A stretch of DNA of 59,266 nt from Bacteroidota bacterium (GTDB lineage: Bacteria; Bacteroidota; Bacteroidia; Bacteroidales; GCA-2748055): assembly GCA_024244665.1 (NCBI GenBank), contig JAAEOI010000096.1:1-59266 (forward strand), read 5' to 3'. Within the stretch, counting starts at the first letter, position 1. Every line of letters begins with the position of its first letter. This document shows positions 8,335 to 16,939 of the stretch, in pieces. Both the position numbers and the translations under genes were made by a program. The notes under the pieces were generated by a model. It was not told the origin of the DNA. It did no database searches and was given only the letters and a program-made list of their open reading frames with translations.

Positions 8335-8685
8335 AAGTTGTTCGAGAGACTTGATCAGCCCCGTTAGTATTTTGCTGACCTCCACAGTATCATTCATTAA
8401 TAAATCATGCTCCTCCATTTTCAAATAGGAAAGCTCAAGTGCCAAATACAGCATGGATTTAATTTCTGCACAAGAACCCTTGGCTATATATAAGAATTGC
8501 CTGAACTCCTTATTAGTCTGCCGTTCGAATCCCTCAGCAATATTATTCATGATAGATACTGAGGCCCTTTGAATTTGATCCCGAAATCCAAAATCCCGAC
8601 TTCCCAAAAACAGCCTGTAGAGATTTAGCGTCAAATCCTTAGATTTTTGCCAGGCCAGAATATCCTCAAATCGACTGAATCCCAT
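8320..8685 (-). CDS. Four-helix-bundle protein, IVP/S23 family (Avd-like fold)
   Basis: The product has 121 residues. It shows the family hallmarks: [20 protein letters not shown], then [39 protein letters not shown] and a last helix. Members are encoded in 23S rRNA intervening sequences and also freely in Bacteroidota genomes. The fold is that of the Avd accessory protein of diversity-generating retroelements, which forms basic pentamers. The biochemical role of free-standing copies is unknown. The gene lies between two inverted CAGTNNN arrays. Its last four residues (SPAH) and TGA stop are encoded by array 1, so the present C-terminus was set by the array. Confidence 0.9.
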   Translation of the reverse strand: MGFSRFEDILAWQKSKDLTLNLYRLFLGSRDFGFRDQIQRASVSIMNNIAEGFERQTNKEFRQFLYIAKGSCAEIKSMLYLALELSYLKMEEHDLLMNDTVEVSKILTGLIKSLEQLSPAH

Positions 8686-8734
8686 ACTTAAATCATAAAA
8701 TTATACTCCCCGTAATCCCATCCATCTCATCCTA

Positions 8735-8944
8735 TGTACTGAGTACTGTGCACTGAGTACTGAGCACTGTCCACTGTGTACTATCCCCTGTGTACTGAGT
8801 ACTGTGTACTGAGCACTGTCCACTGTGTACTGTCCCCTGTGTACTGTGCACTGTCCAATGAGCACTGTATACTGTGTACTGAGCACTATCCCCTGTGTAC
8901 TGAGAACTGTGTACTGAGCACTGTATACTGTGTACTGTGTTCTG
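8735..8944 (-). repeat. CAGTNNN heptad array 2 (30 units, inverted to array 1)
   Basis: Exactly 30 heptads occupy 210 bp without a phase break. On the plus strand they read NNNACTG; on the minus strand CAGTNNN. The dominant triplets are aca, gct, act, gga and ata, with three CAGGGGA units. In minus-strand sense the first unit abuts the TGA of the gamma-glutamyltransferase gene (8945-8947) with no spacer. The far end lies 49 bp upstream of the four-helix-bundle start. Confidence 0.95.
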
Positions 8945-10633
8945 TCAATACCCTGCTGCCTGCCCATCCTTCCTTGACTCTGAGGCACCGAAATAGACTC
9001 CGTTTTGCTCATCCCATAAAATGGCCTGGTAACCGCCATAACCACCAAGAGAATACTGTACCGTATGTCCCCTGCGAACGAGTTCCCGAATGCTTTTGTG
9101 GGGGATTCCCGACTCCAGGTATACTATACCTCCATCCGTCATTTTTGTGCCGGTTGGCTGGGACGAACCTCCATGGCGGATTCGTGGCGCATCGCCTGCT
9201 TCCTGCAGGTTCATGCCAAAATCGATCATGTTTATTACAATCTGTGCATGCCCCTGTGGCTGCATGGATCCTCCCATCACACCAAAACTTATCCATGGTT
9301 TTCCCTCTTTTGTAATGAAAGCAGGTATGATGGTATGGAAGGGCCTTTTCCCTGGCTCATAAACATTGTTATGGCCCTCCACAAGGGTGAAAAGCTCTCC
9401 CCGATCCTGCAGGATAAAGCCGAGTCCAGGGGGACACATCCCCGATCCAAGTCCACGGTAGTTGCTCTGTATCAAAGAGATCATATTTCCTTTCTCATCA
9501 GCAACGGTCATGTAGATGGTATTGCCGTGCTCTACCTCGCCGGCATCCAGGTTTCGGGAAGCGCGCTTCGGGTTGATGAGCTCCCTCCTGCCATTGGCGT
9601 ATTCCTTTGAGATCAGCTTATCCACCGGCAGGTCATTGAAAGCCGGATCGGCATAGTATCTGGCCCGGTCCTCGAAGGCCAGCTTCTTGGCCTCAACTAA
9701 GTGGTGGATGTATTCAGGACTTCCAAAACCCATGGAAGCAATGTCGTATGCTTCCATGATATTTAATATCTGAAGCGCAGCAATTCCCTGTCCGTTTGGA
9801 GGAAGTTCCCACACATCGTATCCACGATAATTGGTACTTACCGGCTTGACCCACTCCGAAGTGTGATTTGCCAGGTCATCATAGGAGAGAAATCCTCCCT
9901 GTTCCTTCATAAATGCATCAATTGTCCGGGCAATATCCCCTTTATAATAAGCATCACGGCCTCCTTTTGCAATTTTTCCCAGAGTATTTGCCAGGTATGG
10001 ATTTTTAAAGATTTCTCCTTTGGAAGGTGTCTTTCCTCCTGGCATATATACTTCAGCAACATTAGGAAACCGGCTCAGACTTCTGGCCCCGCCAGCCCAG
10101 TAATAGGCGATCAATTCGGTGACAGGGAAACCCTCCGTTGCATAATCAATTGCCGGCTGCAGAACCTTCTCCATCTTCATGGATCCGAATTTTCCATGCA
10201 ATTCGAACCATCCATCCACGCAGCCCGGGACAGATACAGGAAGCGGCCCATGAGAAGGAATCTTATCATATCCGTTCTCCTTAAAATAGTCAAGGGTAAG
10301 TGAACGTGGCGACCTCCCGCTGGCGTTAAGACCATATAGTTGTTCCGTCTCTGCATCCCACACTAGGGCAAACAGGTCTCCCCCGATTCCATTCCCGGTA
10401 GGCTCCACAAGTCCAAGTACAGCATTGGCTGCAATTGCAGCATCAATGGCATTCCCTCCTGCTTTCAGGATGTCAAGAGCAACTTGTGTGGCTAGCGGCT
10501 GACTTGTGCAGGCCATTCCGTGCCTGGCAATTACTTCCGATCGGGTGGCAAAAGGTTCCCCTGTAAGACGGTCCTGTGTGTAGGAAATTGCATTGAGCAA
10601 TACCAGGCCAACAGTAATAGCAACTCTTCTCAT
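8945..10633 (-). CDS. ggt: Gamma-glutamyltransferase (glutathione hydrolase)
   Basis: The product has 562 residues with a signal peptide (MRRVAITVGLVLLNAISYTQ), so it is exported. N-terminal features are MACTSQPLATQVALDILKAGGNAIDAAIA and the typical GNGIGGDLFALV. The autoprocessing and catalytic Thr is probably T372 in GNTIYMTVAD (T-T-H-Y-S-V-V-D in E. coli), which splits large and small subunits. NYRGLGSG and GVMGGSMQPQGH follow as in the family. The enzyme cleaves or transfers the gamma-glutamyl group of glutathione and related peptides. Length is usual. The CAGTNNN array 2 starts directly at its stop codon. Confidence 0.93.
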   Translation of the reverse strand: MRRVAITVGLVLLNAISYTQDRLTGEPFATRSEVIARHGMACTSQPLATQVALDILKAGGNAIDAAIAANAVLGLVEPTGNGIGGDLFALVWDAETEQLYGLNASGRSPRSLTLDYFKENGYDKIPSHGPLPVSVPGCVDGWFELHGKFGSMKMEKVLQPAIDYATEGFPVTELIAYYWAGGARSLSRFPNVAEVYMPGGKTPSKGEIFKNPYLANTLGKIAKGGRDAYYKGDIARTIDAFMKEQGGFLSYDDLANHTSEWVKPVSTNYRGYDVWELPPNGQGIAALQILNIMEAYDIASMGFGSPEYIHHLVEAKKLAFEDRARYYADPAFNDLPVDKLISKEYANGRRELINPKRASRNLDAGEVEHGNTIYMTVADEKGNMISLIQSNYRGLGSGMCPPGLGFILQDRGELFTLVEGHNNVYEPGKRPFHTIIPAFITKEGKPWISFGVMGGSMQPQGHAQIVINMIDFGMNLQEAGDAPRIRHGGSSQPTGTKMTDGGIVYLESGIPHKSIRELVRRGHTVQYSLGGYGGYQAILWDEQNGVYFGASESRKDGQAAGY

Positions 10634-10697
10634 ATCTGTTGTTTATGTGTTCAGCAATAGAAATATCGTCAGAAAAATACAATAAATGCAAAATAAA

Positions 10698-10723
10698 ACC
10701 CCTCCCGAATCTCCGGAAGGGGT
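10698..10723 (-). terminator. Rho-independent terminator after the GH16-like gene
   Basis: The stem ACCCCT/AGGGGT continues as CCG/CGG after one mismatch and has the loop AATCTC. On the minus strand it is followed by a U-rich tract (TTTTATTTTG). It lies downstream of heptad array 3, so the array is within the transcript's 3' untranslated region. Confidence 0.7.
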
Positions 10724-10734
10724 CAAAATCTCCT

Positions 10735-10818
10735 CACACTGCGCACTACGCACTGTGTACTGTCTACTGAGTACTGAGTACTGAGTACTGCGCACTGTCT
10801 ACTGAGTACTGAGTACTG
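10735..10818 (-). repeat. CAGTNNN heptad array 3 (12 units)
   Basis: Twelve heptads occupy 84 bp, read CAGTNNN on the minus strand (triplets act, aga, gcg, aca; one TAGTGCG unit). The array begins 2 nt after the TAG stop of the GH16-like gene and ends 11 bp before the terminator hairpin. Confidence 0.93.
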
Positions 10819-10820
10819 TA

Positions 10821-11834
10821 CTATTTCTCTTTTATCTTATACACCCTTACCCAATCGATCTCCATAGCTGAGGGGAGCCCTTTTTCGGAGGCATCCTGTT
10901 TCAGATTGGACGAGAAGTTGATATACATCTCTTCCTGGGGCACTCCCGAGGACTGGGTTTTGAAGATTTTGTTGTTAATCTTCCAGACCAGCTTGTTGGG
11001 CGACCACTCCAGTGAATATATGAAGTATGTATCGGCATACTTTGAACCGCTGGTTTTTGATATCGATTTGTGATGGGAGCCGGACTTGCCCCAGAAGTAG
11101 TTTGAGTGGAGCTTTCCATTTTCAAACCTGGCCACGTCGACGTGGGGGAGCATGCCGTCGGACACCATCCAGAACGCCTGGGCCACAGTTCCGGCGTCCA
11201 TCTTAACCTTGGCCTTGAAGATGCCAAACTTTTGCCTGAAGCTTTGAGCACTACTGATCATACCGCTGGTATAATCGAACTCCTCCATCACAAAACCCTG
11301 GTGGCCTCTCCACACAGGTCCCTCAGTTTTAACAGCCTTAGTTACAATTCTTGCCTTGTTATCGTAGAACTCTATGTTATCACCATTTGTGGGAAAGCTC
11401 TTGTCATCCTCCATGGCAAATGAACTATTCATTCCCTTGTCGCCCCAGTAGTAACGGGTCATCCATTTGGAGGTGTCAAGCTTGCTGTCGTCGAATTTCT
11501 CATCAAAAGTGAGGTCCCACTTCTCAATCTCCTTAAAGGGGTACTTCTTCTTTGTTTTAAAATACCAGACAACCTTTTCCGATTTTTTCAAAACACGATA
11601 TTCCGTCTCATTATGATATTCCTCCGAATCCTTAAATTCGGATTTTTTAATCTTCTTCTTCCGCAACTGGAAATTGCTGGATTTTACCTCCTTTTCAAGC
11701 TCCAGGTATCGATTAAACTCCTCGGAGCTTTCATAATCCTTGAAGGCCTGGAAATCTGCCCTTAACTGATCATCGGCCGATTCTACTTTCTCTGTGGCGG
11801 GGATCATCCCCAGCAAAAAACTTAAGCTTGCCAT
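10821..11834 (-). CDS. GH16-like (concanavalin-fold) protein with degenerate active site
   Basis: The product has 337 residues from the ATG at 11834; an upstream GTG at 11921 would overlap the next gene by 44 bp. A weak hydrophobic start is followed by about 80 charged residues of helical repeat character (YLELEKEVKSSNF, EYRVLKKSEKVVWYF). Then comes a GH16-type fold: FDEKFDD, DTSKWMTRYYWGD, FGIFKAKVKMD, AFWMVSDG and a C-terminal EIDWVRVYK. The usual catalytic E-x-D-x-x-E is here H231-V-D233-V-A-R-F-E237: the nucleophile Glu is His and the spacing is changed. Hydrolase activity is therefore doubtful; glycan binding is the more likely role. Confidence 0.7.
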   Translation of the reverse strand: MASLSFLLGMIPATEKVESADDQLRADFQAFKDYESSEEFNRYLELEKEVKSSNFQLRKKKIKKSEFKDSEEYHNETEYRVLKKSEKVVWYFKTKKKYPFKEIEKWDLTFDEKFDDSKLDTSKWMTRYYWGDKGMNSSFAMEDDKSFPTNGDNIEFYDNKARIVTKAVKTEGPVWRGHQGFVMEEFDYTSGMISSAQSFRQKFGIFKAKVKMDAGTVAQAFWMVSDGMLPHVDVARFENGKLHSNYFWGKSGSHHKSISKTSGSKYADTYFIYSLEWSPNKLVWKINNKIFKTQSSGVPQEEMYINFSSNLKQDASEKGLPSAMEIDWVRVYKIKEK

Positions 11835-11877
11835 AATTGTGATTGCTTCATTTACAATGACTAAAGATATAAAAAAA

Positions 11878-12519
11878 TCATCTCCGGTATGCTCTGCGCC
11901 GGCTTTTAAAGTAATATACACCTTCGACAGAGATAATGAACTGTGAATATTTTGACAGGATGTATTTCGTCGAAATATTCATATCCCACCTTGAGCCCAT
12001 CCGTAACTCAAGGCCTGCCCCCAAGTTGCCTCCCACTGCGAAAACATTCTCATTATCAGGGGCGTAATCCGGAATGGGATATTTAGGATCGGTCTGGGCC
12101 ACAACCGAATTCAGGTAGGTAAGATTTCCACCTGCAAATACAACAATCTTCAATGTTCCCTCCTTAAGAACCATGTATTGCCCGTCCAGGTCCCCCATGA
12201 ACATGTAGTTGGTCAGTGAAAAGTTACCAGCATCAAGTATATTTCGGTTGAAGGCGGTGATTGTGGGCACAATGTGAATGGTGCTTTTCGGGTCAAGTGC
12301 AATCCAGGTTTTCACTTTCAGACCGGGATTCCCCATCTCGGTTGAATTATACTGGAATCCTGAGGCAAAACAGAGGCCTGCACCCATCCTATAAATCTGG
12401 GCTGATAGATTACTGCTAATACCTGTGATAACCAACAGGCTAACAATCAATCCGAATTTTAACTGGATCTGCTTCACACGGGCTGTTTTCGAGTATTCGT
12501 TTTTGATTCTACGGTTCAT
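11878..12519 (-). CDS. Outer-membrane beta-barrel-like protein, unknown function
   Basis: The product has 213 residues from the ATG at 12519 (a TTG lies at 12525). The N-terminus is basic, then a hydrophobic signal segment ends in SNLSAQ. The mature part has alternating amphipathic strands (YRMGAGLCFASGFQY, GLKVKTWIALD, IVVFAGGNLTYL, LGAGLELRMGSRWDM, GVYYFKS), as in small barrel proteins of the OmpA/OmpW type. It is divergent from atpD, and the next minus-strand gene starts 43 bp after its stop. No specific family is recognised. Confidence 0.6.
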   Translation of the reverse strand: MNRRIKNEYSKTARVKQIQLKFGLIVSLLVITGISSNLSAQIYRMGAGLCFASGFQYNSTEMGNPGLKVKTWIALDPKSTIHIVPTITAFNRNILDAGNFSLTNYMFMGDLDGQYMVLKEGTLKIVVFAGGNLTYLNSVVAQTDPKYPIPDYAPDNENVFAVGGNLGAGLELRMGSRWDMNISTKYILSKYSQFIISVEGVYYFKSRRRAYRR

Positions 12520-12533
12520 AAACAATATTGTTT

Positions 12534-12541
12534 CAAACTTA
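12534..12541 (-). promoter_or_regulatory. -7 element for the barrel-protein gene
   Basis: The minus strand reads TAAGTTTG, a full TAnnTTTG match, 14 nt upstream of the ATG at 12519. A TTG lies 24 nt further upstream, slightly too far for a canonical -33 element. Confidence 0.35.
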
Positions 12542-12576
12542 AAACAATAAAACCATTGTAAACATCAACTTATTAA

Positions 12577-14151
<1,575 letters not shown>

Positions 14152-14156
14152 GAGGT

Positions 14157-14405
14157 ATGTTGCTTGAGATCATTGCACCGGATCAGGAGTTATACTCAGG
14201 GGAGGTGGACCTTGTTCAGGTTCCCGGATCCAAGGGATCTTTCCAGATCCTGCGGAATCATGCCCCTATAATCTCTACCCTGGAACAGGGTCGTATTAAA
14301 ATCGTCGATCTTAAGGGAGGGGTTTCCTTTTTCGACGTGAATGGAGGAGTAGTTGAAGCAAAAAACAACAAAATTATTGTTCTTGCAGAAAACGCTAAGA
14401 AATAG
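14157..14405 (+). CDS. atpC: F1 ATP synthase subunit epsilon (short form)
   Basis: The product has 82 residues. It shows the N-terminal beta-sandwich signatures LEIIAPDQELYSGEVDLVQVPGSKGSFQIL and NHAPIISTLEQG. The C-terminal helical hairpin, which in about 135-residue homologues can inhibit ATP hydrolysis, is absent. It follows atpD by 5 bp. The next open frame begins inside its last 53 bp. Confidence 0.93.
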   Translation: MLLEIIAPDQELYSGEVDLVQVPGSKGSFQILRNHAPIISTLEQGRIKIVDLKGGVSFFDVNGGVVEAKNNKIIVLAENAKK

Positions 14406-15138
14406 TCTTGTTATAAGCATTACTTTATTGTTCCTGGTTGTCATTCTTTCAGCCTACAACGTGGTCAGGAATAATAAAGTTAGCTTCTCATCAGCCGACG
14501 GCCTACTGCTCACAGCCGATGAGTATATAATCGAGCAGGATAATCCCTACATCATTCTTTTCCACCAACAGCAGTCGAGCCGGGGAGAGTACAATACAAT
14601 TGCCCGGAAGCTCTGTAAAATGGATTACAACTGCCTTGCTGTTGATATCCGTAACGGGGGGAGTGACAATTTTGTTTCCAACGAATCGGTCAAACGTTGC
14701 AGGGAGAGTCGCTGTAAACTTGGAATCTCCAACGTGGAGGAAGATATCCTGGCAGCCGTCAATTTCGCCTATGAAAAATCCAAACTGCCTGTGGTCCTTT
14801 TTGGCAGCGGCATCAATGGCTCCCTCTGCCTCAAGATAGCAAAGGAAAATAATTTTGTCAGGGCCGTGGTGGCTCTGAGCCCAGGTGAATATTTCCTTCC
14901 CGAAATAAGCATTCGCGATACCATTACCGACCTTCGAAAACCAATTTTCGTATCATCCAGCCTGTCCGAATTTCCATATGTAGAAGAGATCGTATCAGGG
15001 GTTTCTAAAGACTACGTTAAAACTTTTGAACCCAGGATGGGAGAAGGCGGAAGGGGCACCATCTCCTTAAACAGCGATACCGAAAATCACTCGGAATACT
15101 GGCTGGCCCTGTTGCTCTTCTTCAAGGACCTTGTATAA
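14353..15138 (+). CDS. Membrane-anchored alpha/beta-hydrolase-fold protein, nucleophile altered
   Basis: The product has 261 residues from the ATG at 14353, which overlaps atpC by 53 bp; the only later candidate before the helix is a TTG. One N-terminal helix (LVISITLLFLVVILSAYNVV) is followed by a hydrolase fold: FSSADGLLLTADEY, IILFHQQQSSRGEYNTIARKL, LAVDIRNGG and VVLFGSGINGS. At the nucleophile elbow (G-x-S-x-G) the sequence is G151-S-G153-I-N155, so the usual Ser is Gly. A late His (ENHSEYW) is present. It may be non-catalytic or use Ser152. It is coupled to atpC and to the GT9 gene (no gap at its 3' end). Confidence 0.65.
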   Translation: MKQKTTKLLFLQKTLRNSLVISITLLFLVVILSAYNVVRNNKVSFSSADGLLLTADEYIIEQDNPYIILFHQQQSSRGEYNTIARKLCKMDYNCLAVDIRNGGSDNFVSNESVKRCRESRCKLGISNVEEDILAAVNFAYEKSKLPVVLFGSGINGSLCLKIAKENNFVRAVVALSPGEYFLPEISIRDTITDLRKPIFVSSSLSEFPYVEEIVSGVSKDYVKTFEPRMGEGGRGTISLNSDTENHSEYWLALLLFFKDLV

Positions 15139-16134
15139 ATGGTTAAATTTCTTGTTGTTCGCTTCAGTTCCATTGGAGATATTGTGCTTACCACACCGGT
15201 TGTAAGGCACCTGAAAAAACAGGTTGAAAACGCCGAAGTCCATTTCCTGACAAAAGAATCCTACACCTCTCTTCTCGATGCCAATCCCTATGTGGATAAG
15301 GTGCACTCCTTTGACGGAAATATGAAATCCTGCCTCCACACTTTGAAGAAGGAGGGATATGATTACATCATCGATCTGCACCACAACACCCGTACCGCAC
15401 GGATCAAGCTTGGACTGAAGCGGATGGATTTCTCAGTGAAAAAATTGAATGCCCTGAAATGGCTCTATGTGAATTTCAATATCAACCGGCTTCCCGCTAT
15501 CCATATGGTGGACAGGAACCTGGAGACCATCAGGATGTTCATTGATGAACAGGATGACGGCGGACTGGACTATTTCATTCCAGAAGATGGGAAGGTAGAA
15601 CTTCCGGAACTTCACCCCGGATTTGCAGACGGATATCTTGCATTGGCAATTGGAGCCCAGCATGAGACCAAAAAATTACCCCCTGAGTCGCTGATTGCAC
15701 TTTGTAAAAAGCTATCGGTACCGGTGATGATCCTGGGTGGACCCGGTGACCGTGAAACCGGCGAATCTGTGGTGAAGGCCCTGCCCGGAAAGCAGATTGT
15801 AAACGGATGCGGAGCTTTCTCCATCCACCAGTCAGCCTTCCTGATGGAGCAATCACGGGTACTGATCACCCACGATACCGGCCTGATGCACATTGGAGCG
15901 GCTCTGGGTAAAAAGATCATTACCATCTGGGGGAACACTGTTCCCGAATTCGGAATGTATCCCTACCGGGCCGATCCCTCATCGGTCAATTTTGAGGTCC
16001 CCAACCTGAAATGCAGGCCCTGTTCGAAAATCGGGCACCAGAGATGTCCAAAAAAACACTTCAGATGCATGCTTGACCAGGATCTGGATGGTATTGCAGT
16101 ATCAGCAGAAAGTCTCTTCAGCAAAAAAGCATAA
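15139..16134 (+). CDS. Glycosyltransferase family 9 (heptosyltransferase-like)
   Basis: The product has 331 residues. It starts with VRFSSIGDIVLTTPVVRHLKKQ, the GT9/ADP-heptose transferase signature. The C-terminal donor-binding part has MILGGPGDRETGE and THDTGLMHIGAALGKKIITIWG. A Cys/basic tail (CRPCSKIGHQRCPKKHFRCM) is common in Bacteroidota members. It is a cytoplasmic, membrane-associated enzyme adding a sugar to the lipopolysaccharide core or a related glycan; donor and acceptor are not identifiable. It directly abuts the upstream hydrolase-fold gene. Confidence 0.88.
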   Translation: MVKFLVVRFSSIGDIVLTTPVVRHLKKQVENAEVHFLTKESYTSLLDANPYVDKVHSFDGNMKSCLHTLKKEGYDYIIDLHHNTRTARIKLGLKRMDFSVKKLNALKWLYVNFNINRLPAIHMVDRNLETIRMFIDEQDDGGLDYFIPEDGKVELPELHPGFADGYLALAIGAQHETKKLPPESLIALCKKLSVPVMILGGPGDRETGESVVKALPGKQIVNGCGAFSIHQSAFLMEQSRVLITHDTGLMHIGAALGKKIITIWGNTVPEFGMYPYRADPSSVNFEVPNLKCRPCSKIGHQRCPKKHFRCMLDQDLDGIAVSAESLFSKKA

Positions 16135-16159
16135 GGAGTATTACAGGGAAAGCAGCTGT

Positions 16160-16927
16160 TTACTGTGCCACGAAAGAGTAAGTAACTATGGCGCGTTGCT
16201 TCGCCGGGGCAGAGATATCAATCCGGAAAAGGGATGAACGGGCAGCAGAGAGGGCAGCATCGGCAAAACAGACCTTGTCAGTACCCTCAATGGCTCCCTT
16301 AATTTCAGAATTGAGGACAGTGCCATCGGGTGCCACCGTGATCGCCACCCGTACCAGGCCGGATCCCTGGCAGCGGTAAACCGGAATGGTCAGATCAACC
16401 TTTTTTCTTTGAAGGGGTTCATCAATAAACTCGTAAGTGATAGTGGTGGGGCCGGTGAACTCTCCCTGCTCCTCATCGTCCGACTCTTCTGCAGGCGGTA
16501 CATAATCGGCTGATGCAAGTATGGCCTGCAGCTCCTCCAGTTTCTCCCTGTCCTCCTGGTTACGAGCCTGTTCAATCTGATCGAGCAGATCATTCACATA
16601 ATCATCTGTTGAGATATCCTGGCTGAACTGGTCCTCCGCATTCACATTAACTGCACGATTACTTGCAGCTTCACGTTGACGCATCACCTCTTCGAGCCAC
16701 TCTGCGGATACATCTATCTCCTCCTTGTCCAGGAAATCCTCAACGGTCTTTTCCTGGAACTCAAGATTTATACCTATCTCCAGGCCCCGCTTCATGACCT
16801 CAACCCGTGAAAAAAGAAGAACAATCAGCACCACCAGGTGAAAAATGAGGGTATAGAGAATCGAATTCAGGTTTTTCCTGAAAAATTTCTTTATCCCCTG
16901 ACGGCCGTATGAAAAAAGCTCCTCCAT
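16160..16927 (-). CDS. TonB-like energy transducer / TonB C-terminal domain protein
   Basis: The product has 255 residues. A short cytoplasmic N-terminus and one transmembrane helix (ILYTLIFHLVVLIVLLFS) are followed by an acidic, helical linker (about 50-150). The C-terminal TonB-like fold has VYRCQGSGLVRVAITVAPDGTVLNSEIKG and ends in IVTYSFVAQ. Two Cys (RCQG and KVCFADA) could form a disulfide. The protein would span the periplasm; which receptor or complex it serves is not shown. It is convergent with the GT9 gene and starts 12 bp after the stop of the peptidase/barrel gene. Confidence 0.75.
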   Translation of the reverse strand: MEELFSYGRQGIKKFFRKNLNSILYTLIFHLVVLIVLLFSRVEVMKRGLEIGINLEFQEKTVEDFLDKEEIDVSAEWLEEVMRQREAASNRAVNVNAEDQFSQDISTDDYVNDLLDQIEQARNQEDREKLEELQAILASADYVPPAEESDDEEQGEFTGPTTITYEFIDEPLQRKKVDLTIPVYRCQGSGLVRVAITVAPDGTVLNSEIKGAIEGTDKVCFADAALSAARSSLFRIDISAPAKQRAIVTYSFVAQ

Positions 16928-16939
16928 CCTGCTGCAAAA

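Noticed and set aside
7944..8354. Open frame running through array 1 giving a QYTVLS-rich protein
   Set aside because: It begins inside the SLC13 gene in another frame and is open only because the 7-bp array lacks stops; there is no start signal of its own.
8125..8944. CRISPR array
   Set aside because: The period is 7 bp with a variable triplet. There are no 25-40 bp repeats with spacers and no cas genes.
8701..9048. Minus-strand frame through array 2
   Set aside because: Its start lies inside ggt in another frame; array-driven open frame, no independent support.
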